A stretch of 11,207 nt of DNA from Maricaulis sp048270265. Lineage in GTDB: Bacteria; Pseudomonadota; Alphaproteobacteria; Caulobacterales; Maricaulaceae. The position numbers and the translations under genes are program-made. The stretch spans positions 1 to 11,207 of the forward strand of contig NZ_JBLWTD010000042.1 in NCBI RefSeq assembly GCF_048270265.1. The letters run 5' to 3'. Position 1 is the first letter of the stretch. Each line of letters starts with the position of its first letter. Below the pieces are notes generated by a model, which was not told the origin of the DNA, searched no databases, and saw nothing but the letters and a program-made list of their open reading frames with translations. Positions 1 to 5,874 of the stretch are shown one piece after another.

Positions 1-1
1 C

Positions 2-484
2 GGTGTCGATACCCTGCTTCGAAGTGCTTTCCCCGAACCGGGTGAGGCGCGGCTGGTGGTCGCCCTGCGCGCGGCCGATGCCGACACGCTGGAACTCGTC
101 GCCGAGCTCGATGGCCGGATTGCGGGCGTGGCGATGTTCTCCCCGGCGATGGCGAAGCTGGCTGATGGCCGCGAAGTCCCCGGTCTCGGCCTCGGGCCGG
201 TCGCCGTTCTGCCCGACTACCAAAATCGCGGCATTGGCGCGGCCCTGATCGAGGCCGGCCTCGATTATGTCCGCACGCTGGGGCCGAGCTATTGCATCGT
301 GCTGGGCGATCCGGACTATTACAGCCGTTTCGGCTTCGAGCCGGCGCCCGCCCTCGACCTGCACTGGGCCGACGACCCGGAAGACAAGACCGGCAATGCC
401 TTCCAGGTGAAGGCGCTCAATGGCACCGCGCATCTGCCGCGCGGCACCCGGATCGAATATCATCCTGCCTTTGATGGCGTTTGA
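2..484 (+). CDS. GNAT-family N-acetyltransferase, 5' end cut by window
   Basis: The reading frame is open from base 2 and ends at TGA 482-484, giving 160 visible codons. The family is usually about 165-175 residues, so only a few N-terminal residues are missing. A GTG at 56 is an internal codon rather than the start, because the residues before it (LLRSAFPEPGEARLV) fit the N-terminal helix of this family. The acetyl-CoA pyrophosphate-binding motif Q-N-R-G-I-G-A-A-L follows the β-strand GLGPVAVLPDY, and a Y-Y-x-R-F-G-F-E-P motif near the C-terminus is typical of COG3153-type predicted acetyltransferases. These proteins transfer an acetyl group from acetyl-CoA to an amine; the substrate cannot be told from sequence. 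The gene is convergent with the next one, only 2 bp separating the stop codons, and no terminator is visible. Confidence 0.85.
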   Translation, partial: GVDTLLRSAFPEPGEARLVVALRAADADTLELVAELDGRIAGVAMFSPAMAKLADGREVPGLGLGPVAVLPDYQNRGIGAALIEAGLDYVRTLGPSYCIVLGDPDYYSRFGFEPAPALDLHWADDPEDKTGNAFQVKALNGTAHLPRGTRIEYHPAFDGV

Positions 485-486
485 GC

Positions 487-996
487 CTACTCGCCGTCAG
501 CGGCGTGGATCGCCTGGTGATCAAAGCTGAGCACGCGTGACATCCGCCAGGCATCGCCTTCCAGCCGCCACAACGTGGTGAAGCCGGCGCGTCCGGTCAG
601 CTCGGGTTCGGCGTCGGGGCGCACGATGCTGAACATGTGCTCACCGCTCTGTATGGCGCCATAGAGCACGCCATTGTCATAGAGCGGGTGCAGGACCAGC
701 GAACCGTCGACCAAGGTCCGCGTCACATGATAATCCGGGCCGCAAATATTGCGGTCAATGCTGTCGATGAAGGCGGGGCGACCCAGGGTGATGCCCCCAA
801 TATCGTGATAGAATTCGAAATCTTCGCTCGTCAGCTCGGCCATGAGCTCGAGGTTGCAGCCATTATAGCCCAGCTCGAACACCTGCCGGTCGAGCTCGGC
901 GAAGCGGGCGTCCAGATCGGGAGCGCTGGCCTCCTGGCCCCAGGCCGGCGTTGCCGCCAGCATCATCAGACAAAGCCCTGCTCTCAGTCCTGACAT
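487..996 (-). CDS. Secreted SnoaL/NTF2-like (DUF4440-type) protein
   Basis: This is a 169-residue protein. Residues 1-20 form a signal peptide: a short basic N-terminus, a hydrophobic core, and a likely cleavage site after A-W-G before Q21. The mature part has the pattern of the cone-shaped SnoaL/NTF2-like fold: an initial helix (about 27-57, with L-x-A-x-F-A-E-L-D), then L-T-S-E-D-F-E-F-Y-H-D, and late β-strands ending in T-T-L-W-R-L-E-G-D-A-W-R-M-S-R-V. It is probably periplasmic. Cys47 and Cys85 could form a disulfide. Members of this fold include small enzymes and ligand-binding proteins, so no specific activity is assigned. The ATG at 994-996 is preceded by a GGGGAT Shine-Dalgarno-like stretch. 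The gene is divergent from the large membrane protein gene and stands alone as a transcription unit. Confidence 0.75.
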   Translation of the reverse strand: MSGLRAGLCLMMLAATPAWGQEASAPDLDARFAELDRQVFELGYNGCNLELMAELTSEDFEFYHDIGGITLGRPAFIDSIDRNICGPDYHVTRTLVDGSLVLHPLYDNGVLYGAIQSGEHMFSIVRPDAEPELTGRAGFTTLWRLEGDAWRMSRVLSFDHQAIHAADGE

Positions 997-1155
997 CGTA
1001 AATCCCCGTCAATCCAGACAATGGCGACACAAGGGACCGATGCCCGGTGCCCTGCAAGCGGGATTGGATGTGAGGCTATCCCGCACTACCGCCGCGGAAT
1101 ATTGCGCGATAGTGTAGCGGGTAGAGGGGCTGAAAACAGCCGAGGGGAGAGCGTC
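997..1155. other. Divergent intergenic spacer, no clear promoter
   Basis: This 159-bp spacer separates two divergently transcribed genes and must carry both promoters. I could not identify a convincing -35/-10 pair or an operator palindrome. It holds a GGGGAT ribosome-binding-like stretch for the leftward gene (near 1003-1008) and a strong GAGGGGAG for the rightward gene (1142-1149). Confidence 0.5.
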
Positions 1156-2487
1156 ATGAGTGAAGGCAGTACAATCAGCGGTCTGGTCCTGCTGGTCGGG
1201 ATCGGGGTGCTCTTCGTGCTGATGCTGGCACGGCAGATCCCCTTCCAGATCCTGGGCCGTATCACCGGCCCGCTCTTCCGCCCGATCGGCAAGCTGTTCG
1301 GCCTCAAGGCGATCACCCGCGCCGGGCCCGGCTCGGTGCGTCCCGCCCATATGGGGCCCAGCGCCTGGGCCGCCTTGTCGCGCGCTGCCCGTGCCCGGAC
1401 GGAGACCGAGAAAGCCCTCGGCGCCGATTTCGCGCACGAGGATGCCCACCTGAAACGGCATGGATTCCTGTTCCACTGGACCGGTGTCACCGTCGGCTAT
1501 ATCCGCACGCCCGGCGAGCTGACGCTGGAGGTGGCCGAGGATTATTACCGGCAGGGCGCGGCCTTCCTCAACGGGCGCGTCAAGATCTCGGCCAATCCGC
1601 AAAACCTCTATGAGGACGAGGAGGGCGCGGTGATCGCGGAGTATTTCCCTGTCGATTGCGGCTGTCTCTATCTGCTCAACGAGATGCGCAAGACGATCAA
1701 TTCCAATGTCCGCAAACTGACCGTGGTCTTCTCGACCATTATCGCCACCGTGCTGATCATCAACCTGCTGTACAATGACGGCAGCCTGATCGAGCTGGCC
1801 GGCCCGATGTCCTTCGGCCCGGTCACGATGAGCGCGACCGATCTCAGCCAGGCGATGTTCGCGGCGCTGTCCACGATCGGCGGCGCCTTCGCGATGTGGA
1901 TCATCTATTTCATGGAATATGTGCCGTATCAGCGGAATAATTTCCGGGAATTGTCCAATTTCGTGACCCGTTATCTCGCCCGGCTCAATGACCATTTCCG
2001 CACCGCCGAAGGCCAGGCCAAATCGGTGACGGTGGGGCAGGAAAAGGATGCGGCGAAATTCTCGCACTCGGCGCGGATGTGGCACACCAATGTGCTGTGG
2101 ATCGCGCAGCGGATCTTTTTCATCGAGACCTTCGTGCGCAATATCATGTTCCAGATGCTGCGAAACTCCGGCTATTACCTGGTCTTCGTACCGCTGCTCT
2201 TCACCGTCGTTCTCGCCGGTCTCAATCTCGCCCTGAGCGAATGGACAGGCTTCGATGCCGGCGCCCGCCTGGCGGATCTCGGCGTGATCTTCCTGATCCT
2301 GTTCGTGGTGCTGGTGAGCATCTATGCCATCTTCCTGCGCCGTTCCATGGCCAGCATTGACGAGATCAACCAGGACGAATGGATCGGTTTCGACAGCCTG
2401 TTGCTGGAGAATGTGCTCGGCGAGATCGTCGGCAAATATGCCGAGGATGTCGGCTATTGGAAAAACCGCATCGGCGGCAGTTTCTGA
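1156..2487 (+). CDS. Multi-pass membrane protein of unknown function (443 aa)
   Basis: I do not recognise the family. Hydrophobic segments suggest five membrane spans: about residues 8-26, 188-206, 233-254, 341-361 and 372-394. Between spans 1 and 2 lies a soluble region of about 160 residues, including a basic/amphipathic stretch (27-50) and an acidic β-rich part (about 105-165, with a V-D-C-G-C motif at 166-170). Between spans 3 and 4 is an 85-residue loop rich in charged and aromatic residues (Y-Q-R-N-N-F-R-E-L at 258-266; R-M-W-H-T-N-V-L-W-I-A-Q-R). The C-terminal tail (395-443) is soluble. The ATG at 1156 is chosen because GAGGGGAG lies 6 nt upstream and the hydrophobic N-terminus starts directly; an in-frame ATG at 1021 would add 45 low-quality residues. 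It is convergent with merR-like 2497-2928, with 9 bp between stops. Confidence is high that it is a gene, low on role. Confidence 0.85.
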   Translation: MSEGSTISGLVLLVGIGVLFVLMLARQIPFQILGRITGPLFRPIGKLFGLKAITRAGPGSVRPAHMGPSAWAALSRAARARTETEKALGADFAHEDAHLKRHGFLFHWTGVTVGYIRTPGELTLEVAEDYYRQGAAFLNGRVKISANPQNLYEDEEGAVIAEYFPVDCGCLYLLNEMRKTINSNVRKLTVVFSTIIATVLIINLLYNDGSLIELAGPMSFGPVTMSATDLSQAMFAALSTIGGAFAMWIIYFMEYVPYQRNNFRELSNFVTRYLARLNDHFRTAEGQAKSVTVGQEKDAAKFSHSARMWHTNVLWIAQRIFFIETFVRNIMFQMLRNSGYYLVFVPLLFTVVLAGLNLALSEWTGFDAGARLADLGVIFLILFVVLVSIYAIFLRRSMASIDEINQDEWIGFDSLLLENVLGEIVGKYAEDVGYWKNRIGGSF

Positions 2488-2497
2488 CCGGACGGTC
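2486..2497. repeat. Short inverted repeat across two convergent stop codons
   Basis: GACCG-GA-CGGTC is a perfect 5-bp-arm inverted repeat. It spans the TGA of the membrane protein gene (2485-2487) and the first base of the TAG of the MerR-like gene (2497-2499). It could act as a weak bidirectional hairpin, but no T-tract follows on either strand, so it is not called as a terminator. Confidence 0.3.
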
Positions 2498-2928
2498 TAG
2501 CTGATCCTGAGATGGTCGCCCTCGCACAGGGCGTGATCCGAGAGTGTCTCGATCACGCGGCACTGATCGACCTCGCCATGGGCGCAATGCCTGAGCATGC
2601 GTGACAGCTCGGCGCGCACGGCCTCCAGCCCGGCTATCCGGCGCTCCACTTCCGCCAGCTGCCGGCTGGCGATGGCATCGGCGCGTTCGCAGGACTGGTT
2701 GGGCCGGTCGGAGAGTTCCTGCAGCGCCCGCAAGTCATCCAGCCCGAAGCCGAGCGCCCGTCCGTGACGGATGAAGCGCAGCCGTTCGACATCGGCCTTG
2801 TCATAGCGCCGCTGTCCGCCTTCCGAGCGCGGCGGCGCGGCCAGCAGGCCGATCGTCTCGTAGTAGCGGATGGTGGGAACCTTGACCCCGCTCGCGCGAG
2901 ACAGCTTTCCGATCGACAAGTCTGACAT
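2497..2928 (-). CDS. MerR-family metal-responsive regulator (ZntR/CadR/PbrR-like)
   Basis: This 143-residue protein has a full MerR layout: an N-terminal winged helix-turn-helix (I6-G-K-L-S-R-A-S-G-V then T-I-R-Y-Y-E at 19-24, and R-Y-D-K-A-D-V-E-R-L-R-F-I), a dimerisation helix (about 78-112), and a C-terminal metal-binding loop. Cysteines lie at 80, 115, 123 and 135, with His117 inside the loop. The C115-x7-C123 spacing matches the metal loop of CueR/ZntR-type sensors. A cysteine at position 80, where copper sensors carry serine, points to divalent Zn/Cd/Pb sensing. MerR proteins hold RNA polymerase at promoters with an overlong spacer and activate by untwisting DNA on metal binding. The divergent neighbour is a cation efflux transporter, and a matching promoter lies between them. 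The exact metal is inferred. The start ATG (2926-2928) has only a weak purine stretch upstream. Confidence 0.9.
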   Translation of the reverse strand: MSDLSIGKLSRASGVKVPTIRYYETIGLLAAPPRSEGGQRRYDKADVERLRFIRHGRALGFGLDDLRALQELSDRPNQSCERADAIASRQLAEVERRIAGLEAVRAELSRMLRHCAHGEVDQCRVIETLSDHALCEGDHLRIS

Positions 2929-2934
2929 TGGCTC

Positions 2935-2965
2935 TTGAACCTCTAGTGGCTAGAGAGATTAGGGT
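2935..2965 (+). promoter_or_regulatory. MerR-type operator/promoter for the efflux gene
   Basis: A -35 box TTGAAC (2935-2940) and a -10 box TAGGGT (2960-2965) are separated by 19 bp. That overlong spacing is the hallmark of MerR-activated promoters; ordinary σ70 promoters have 17. The spacer carries the perfect dyad CTCTAG-TGG-CTAGAG (2941-2955), which fits the CTCTAG-type operators of CadR/PbrR-like regulators. It reads rightward into the cation efflux gene. The regulator's start codon is only 6 bp from the -35 box, so bound regulator should also repress its own gene. Confidence 0.85.
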
Positions 2966-2983
2966 GTTCTTGAAGCGATTGGC

Positions 2984-2989
2984 AAGGAG
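2984..2989 (+). promoter_or_regulatory. Ribosome binding site that fixes the efflux gene start
   Basis: AAGGAG at 2984-2989 lies 8 nt before the ATG at 2998. In-frame GTG codons at 2989 and 2995 are too close to or inside this site, so the ATG at 2998 is the likely start. Confidence 0.7.
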
Positions 2990-2997
2990 TGCATGTG

Positions 2998-3615
2998 ATG
3001 TCGGGAAGCTGCTGCGAGCATGAGGAATTCGACGGGATGAGCGACGGATTCCGGCGCGCCCTGATCGCGGTCATCGTGATCAATGCCGGCATGTTCTTCG
3101 TTGAAATGTTCGCCGGTGCCGCAGCCCAGTCCCAGGCACTCAAGGCCGACGCCCTCGATTTCATTGCCGATGCCGCCACCTACGGGCTCTCGCTCTGGGT
3201 GATCGGCAAGCCGCAACGCTGGCGCGCCAATGCAGCCCTGATCAAGGCGGCAAGCCTGTTCGTGATGGGCGTGTCGATTCTCGCGCTCGCCCTCTACCGG
3301 GCCATCTTCGTCGCCCAGCCGGTGGCCGAGCTGATGGGCGGCATCGCGCTGCTGGCGCTGGCGGCCAATGTGATCAGCGTGCTGATCCTGATGCGCTGGC
3401 GCGATGGCGACGCCAATGTGCGCTCGGTCTGGCTGTGCTCACGCAATGATGCGATCGGCAATATCGCGGTCTTCGTCTCGGCCGGTGTGGTCTGGCTGAC
3501 CCATAGTCACTGGCCCGACATCATCGTCGCCGTCGGCATGGCCGGCCTTTTCCTCAGCTCCGCGGTACAGATCCTGGGCAAGGCCCGGCGCGAACTCGCC
3601 CAAAACCCGGCCTGA
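2998..3615 (+). CDS. Short cation diffusion facilitator (CDF) transporter
   Basis: This 205-residue protein has six predicted hydrophobic segments (about 20-40, 53-70, 80-101, 111-132, 151-166, 170-192). It matches CDF transporters, which exchange cytoplasmic Zn2+/Cd2+/Co2+-type ions for protons across the inner membrane. Helix 2 contains A-D-A-L-D-F-I-A-D, giving the metal-site pair D54-x3-D58. In helix 5 the usual His-x3-Asp is C147-x3-D151 (L-C-S-R-N-D-A-I-G-N), a cysteine in place of histidine. The N-terminus has a C5-C6-E-H8 cluster that could bind metal. CDF proteins are commonly about 300 residues with a cytoplasmic C-terminal metal-sensing domain; here the protein ends right after helix 6. 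The reading frame shows no sign of truncation, and short forms exist in the family. The divergent MerR-like gene and operator mark it as the regulated efflux pump of a metal-resistance switch. Confidence 0.87.
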   Translation: MSGSCCEHEEFDGMSDGFRRALIAVIVINAGMFFVEMFAGAAAQSQALKADALDFIADAATYGLSLWVIGKPQRWRANAALIKAASLFVMGVSILALALYRAIFVAQPVAELMGGIALLALAANVISVLILMRWRDGDANVRSVWLCSRNDAIGNIAVFVSAGVVWLTHSHWPDIIVAVGMAGLFLSSAVQILGKARRELAQNPA

Positions 3616-3621
3616 GCCGTC

Positions 3622-3634
3622 AGCGCCGGGCGCT
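3622..3634. repeat. Inverted repeat in the convergent gap, possible weak terminator
   Basis: AGCGCC-G-GGCGCT is a perfect 6-bp-arm dyad. It lies between the efflux gene stop (3613-3615) and the lipoprotein gene stop (TAG, 3633-3635 on the minus strand). It could form a short GC hairpin in both transcripts. No T-run follows on either strand, so intrinsic termination is uncertain. Confidence 0.35.
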
Positions 3635-4232
3635 AGTGGTGCTCGCCGGTGGAGAAGACGGAGCCGAGCAGGTCATCCGCCGGCGGCGTATTGTGACGGT
3701 GCCGGTAGGGCCGGTCACTCGCGGGGACGTCGCGCGGAGAACAACTGGTGCAGCCCGAGGCGATGCGCTCGCGGACGGCAGCCAGCTGAAGGGACAGATC
3801 GTGGAAACGATCCTGGCCTTCATGCCAGAGCCGGGCAGTATCCTGGCAGCGCGCCTCGTCGAAACGGTTTTCCTCGAGGCAGCGGTTATAAGTGCGGCAG
3901 GAGGCCGTGGCGAAGCGATAGGACCCGTCCAGATCGGTCTCGAAGGCGGTGATCAATTCCTGGGTCTGGGTGTTGGCGACACTGACCGAACGCCCGGAAT
4001 CGACCCGGATGGCTTCACGATAGCGGTGAATCTCCTCCAGCATGGAGAGGCGTTGCTCGGCCAGTCCGGCGACCTGGCACATCGCGGTGGCGGGTCCGAC
4101 GGTATCGGCCGGGCGCGCCTGCGGCGGTGCCGGGTGCGAATGTGGCGGGACCGCATGGCCGCGCGGGGGCGTGCTGGTGGCGCAGGCTGACATCATGGTC
4201 GCCGCGAGCAGGAATAGCGTCAGTTTTTTCAT
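3633..4232 (-). CDS. Cysteine-rich predicted lipoprotein, unknown function
   Basis: I do not recognise a named family. The 199-residue product begins M-K-K with a hydrophobic core and a lipobox-like M-S-A-C ending at Cys17, so it is probably lipidated. Methionine at -3 is slightly unusual. A Pro/His-rich linker follows (about 20-48, with H26, H31, H33). The rest is mostly helical: a likely coiled helix (52-75), then T-A-S-C-R-T-Y-N-R-C and a helix to about 159. Six cysteines follow the lipid site (52, 112, 118, 129, 161, 164), an even number that would allow three disulfides in the periplasm. The tail is His-rich and ends E-H-H. The ATG at 4232 is chosen; a TTG at 4241 lies only about 2 nt after the GGAAGG ribosome site, too close to use. 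It is 27 bp downstream of the peptidoglycan-binding gene on the same strand, so the two probably form one operon. Confidence 0.8.
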   Translation of the reverse strand: MKKLTLFLLAATMMSACATSTPPRGHAVPPHSHPAPPQARPADTVGPATAMCQVAGLAEQRLSMLEEIHRYREAIRVDSGRSVSVANTQTQELITAFETDLDGSYRFATASCRTYNRCLEENRFDEARCQDTARLWHEGQDRFHDLSLQLAAVRERIASGCTSCSPRDVPASDRPYRHRHNTPPADDLLGSVFSTGEHH

Positions 4233-4259
4233 CGGTAGCAAATCCTTCCAGTATCCCCG

Positions 4260-5690
4260 TCAATCCGCCTGGCCGTCTTCGGCCGGAACGGAATGACCCC
4301 CATCCAAGGCTGCCTGGTAGCAGCCGGGCAGGTTGAGTTCTTGCCCGTTTTCGCGGCGCGCCTCGTCGACGCGCTGCTGCCAGGCCAGATAAAAACGATC
4401 GCCCGTGCGCTCGGCTTCCGCCAGCAGCGCCCGCGATATGCCGGCCCAGCGCTCGGCAGAGCTGTCACCGCCGGTGAATTCCTGGCGCAGGCGGCGGGCG
4501 CGCTCATGTCCGAGGTCGGCGGCGCGGCGCAGATAGCTGTCGGCGCGCTCCGGGCTTTCGATCAGGCCGCACAGGCGATAGCTGCCCTGGATCGTGCCGG
4601 TGCCATAGATCAGGGCGAGATTGAAATTGGCGCTGCCATTGCCCCGGTCGGCGGCAGTGTCGAGCCATTCCAGGGCGGAATCGATATTCTGTTCCACCCC
4701 GAGACCGGTCGCGAACATGATGCCGAGCAGGTTCTGGGAGTCGGCGTCGCGGGCATTCAGGGCCGCATGACAGATGAGTGTTACCGTCTCCTGCGAATTG
4801 AGGGCGCCGGTCTGGTCGAAGCCCATTTCGCGCTGGAAGTCCCGGACCGAGCGGCGCGTCATCGGGCCGTAGGAACCATCGACCGGGCCGGAATAGAAGC
4901 CCAGTGCCGCCATGGCCCGCTGGCGCGAGATCAGCTGGATGATATCGCCGGAATCCTCACTTTCGCTGGCGCCATAGGCGATGCGGTTGAGGCTTTGCGG
5001 CGAGGTCGGGCAGGAAAGCTGCAGTACGGCGGTCTGCAGGCGTTGCTGGGCGATCAGGGCCGCCTGGGCGCCGCCGCCATAGGATCCGGCGATGAGGGCC
5101 TGGTCCCAGGCGTCACGCGCCTCGTCGGTCCGGCCGACAGCCTGATAGGCATCGCCGACATTGAGCCAGCAGCGGGCCAGGCGCGGCGCGCCGGGGCCAT
5201 TCTGCCCGTCGGCGCAGATGCGTTGTCCCGGGGTCTCGAAATAGCGTGCACGGGTGTTGGGAAACAGCGAGAAGCCGCGTGAATCGCGCTCCCGCACAGG
5301 GCCGGTGTTGAAGGACAGGCCGCTGCTGCTGACGGGCCGGTCGGCCGGCCGGTTGTCGGCCGCGCTGCCATACAGGTCCGATCCGGAATAGGTGCTGCCG
5401 CTCGGGCCCGTCGACGGGCTGTCGTAATTGTCCGACCGGTAGTAATCGAAATCGGGATCGTAGCGCGGCGCGTAATTATCCGTGCGCGCGGGCGGATCGA
5501 CCGGTGCCGGTGTGCCCGACCGGCCGAAACGCCACCAGGGCTGGGTGGTTTCCGCAGGACAGTATTCGCCGGCACAGTATCCGGCACGATAGGCGCGTGA
5601 ATGGGTATAGCCGAGGATGGCGACAAGCCCGATGACGACCAGAATGGTCGCTGCGACTTGTGTCAGCAGGGCTGTAACCCGATCCATCAT
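4260..5690 (-). CDS. Membrane-anchored peptidoglycan-binding / Sel1-repeat protein
   Basis: The product is 476 residues with these parts in order: a single membrane anchor (about 11-28); a low-complexity Pro/Ser/Tyr/Asp-rich linker (about 50-125, many D-N-Y, Y-D, Y-S-G steps); a TPR-like helical pair (about 168-222); a peptidoglycan-binding domain of the PF01471 type (about 249-307, with A-L-G-F-Y-S-G-P-V-D-G-S-Y-G-P-M-T-R-R and D-F-Q-R-E-M-G); and Sel1-like repeats (about 314-400, with L-L-G-I-M-F-A-T-G-L-G-V and A-L-E-W-L-D-T-A-A-D-R-G). The likely topology is a short cytoplasmic N-terminus with the rest in the periplasm, tethering a protein-interaction scaffold to the cell wall. Sel1 and peptidoglycan-binding domains also occur together in polarity factor PodJ, but in the opposite order, so this is not called PodJ. 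A GGGGGGTG stretch precedes the ATG at 5690 (a second ATG follows at once). The lipoprotein gene follows in the same operon. Confidence 0.85.
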   Translation of the reverse strand: MMDRVTALLTQVAATILVVIGLVAILGYTHSRAYRAGYCAGEYCPAETTQPWWRFGRSGTPAPVDPPARTDNYAPRYDPDFDYYRSDNYDSPSTGPSGSTYSGSDLYGSAADNRPADRPVSSSGLSFNTGPVRERDSRGFSLFPNTRARYFETPGQRICADGQNGPGAPRLARCWLNVGDAYQAVGRTDEARDAWDQALIAGSYGGGAQAALIAQQRLQTAVLQLSCPTSPQSLNRIAYGASESEDSGDIIQLISRQRAMAALGFYSGPVDGSYGPMTRRSVRDFQREMGFDQTGALNSQETVTLICHAALNARDADSQNLLGIMFATGLGVEQNIDSALEWLDTAADRGNGSANFNLALIYGTGTIQGSYRLCGLIESPERADSYLRRAADLGHERARRLRQEFTGGDSSAERWAGISRALLAEAERTGDRFYLAWQQRVDEARRENGQELNLPGCYQAALDGGHSVPAEDGQAD

Positions 5691-5731
5691 CCAGACACCC
5701 CCCTGTCGCCGTCATCAACGGCGCTGCCATT

Positions 5732-5749
5732 GGTTAACCCGTATTAACC
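5732..5749 (-). promoter_or_regulatory. Candidate CtrA-like box upstream of the envelope pair
   Basis: GGTTAA-CCCGTA-TTAACC has two TTAA half-sites separated by 6 bp. It is also a perfect dyad with 6-bp arms. It lies 41-59 bp upstream of the start codon at 5690, where a -35-region activator site would sit. The cell-cycle regulator CtrA of Alphaproteobacteria binds TTAA-N7-TTAA. The spacing here is one base short and the dyad symmetry is stronger than CtrA needs, so another dimeric regulator remains possible. Confidence 0.45.
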
Positions 5750-5798
5750 ATACTAGCTGTGGGTGCTGTCGAGCGCCATACGCCTGAGGCGAGTTTGT

Positions 5799-5811
5799 CG
5801 AAATAATTTCG
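5799..5811. repeat. Small AT-rich palindrome
   Basis: CGAAAT-A-ATTTCG is a perfect 6-bp-arm dyad in an otherwise GC-rich region, roughly 110-120 bp upstream of the envelope-pair start codon. It may be an operator or chance; the loop is too short for a stable hairpin with all six pairs. Confidence 0.25.
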
Positions 5812-5874
5812 CAAGCCACCGGGGAATGTCGCTTTTTCTCCAATGAGTTGAATATCGGGTCGGCAAAACCCCTT

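Larger units (their letters stand above)
5691..5874 (-). other. Intergenic region between operons, same strand
   Basis: This 184-bp spacer holds the 3' end of the pheT operon transcript and the promoter of the envelope pair. It contains a TTAA/TTAA element (5732-5749) and a small odd palindrome (5799-5811). I found no GC hairpin followed by a T-run on the minus strand, so no intrinsic terminator for the upstream operon is called. Confidence 0.5.

Noticed and set aside
1021..1155. 45-codon N-terminal extension of the 443-residue membrane protein
   Set aside because: No ribosome site precedes the ATG at 1021, the added residues are low in hydrophobic structure, and GAGGGGAG lies just before the ATG at 1156.
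1009..2085. 358-codon open frame on the minus strand opposite the membrane protein gene
   Set aside because: Its composition (His/Arg/Asp/Gly-rich, no hydrophobic core) is that of an antisense shadow, while the plus-strand frame has a strong ribosome site and clear membrane segments.
3636..4190. 184-codon plus-strand frame opposite the lipoprotein gene
   Set aside because: The minus-strand frame has a lipoprotein signal, a ribosome site and operon context. The plus-strand frame is Gly/Arg-rich without a domain.
4293..5282. 329-codon plus-strand frame opposite the peptidoglycan-binding gene
   Set aside because: The minus-strand frame has recognisable peptidoglycan-binding and Sel1 domains. 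The plus-strand product shows Ala/Gly/Arg-rich shadow composition and no domain.
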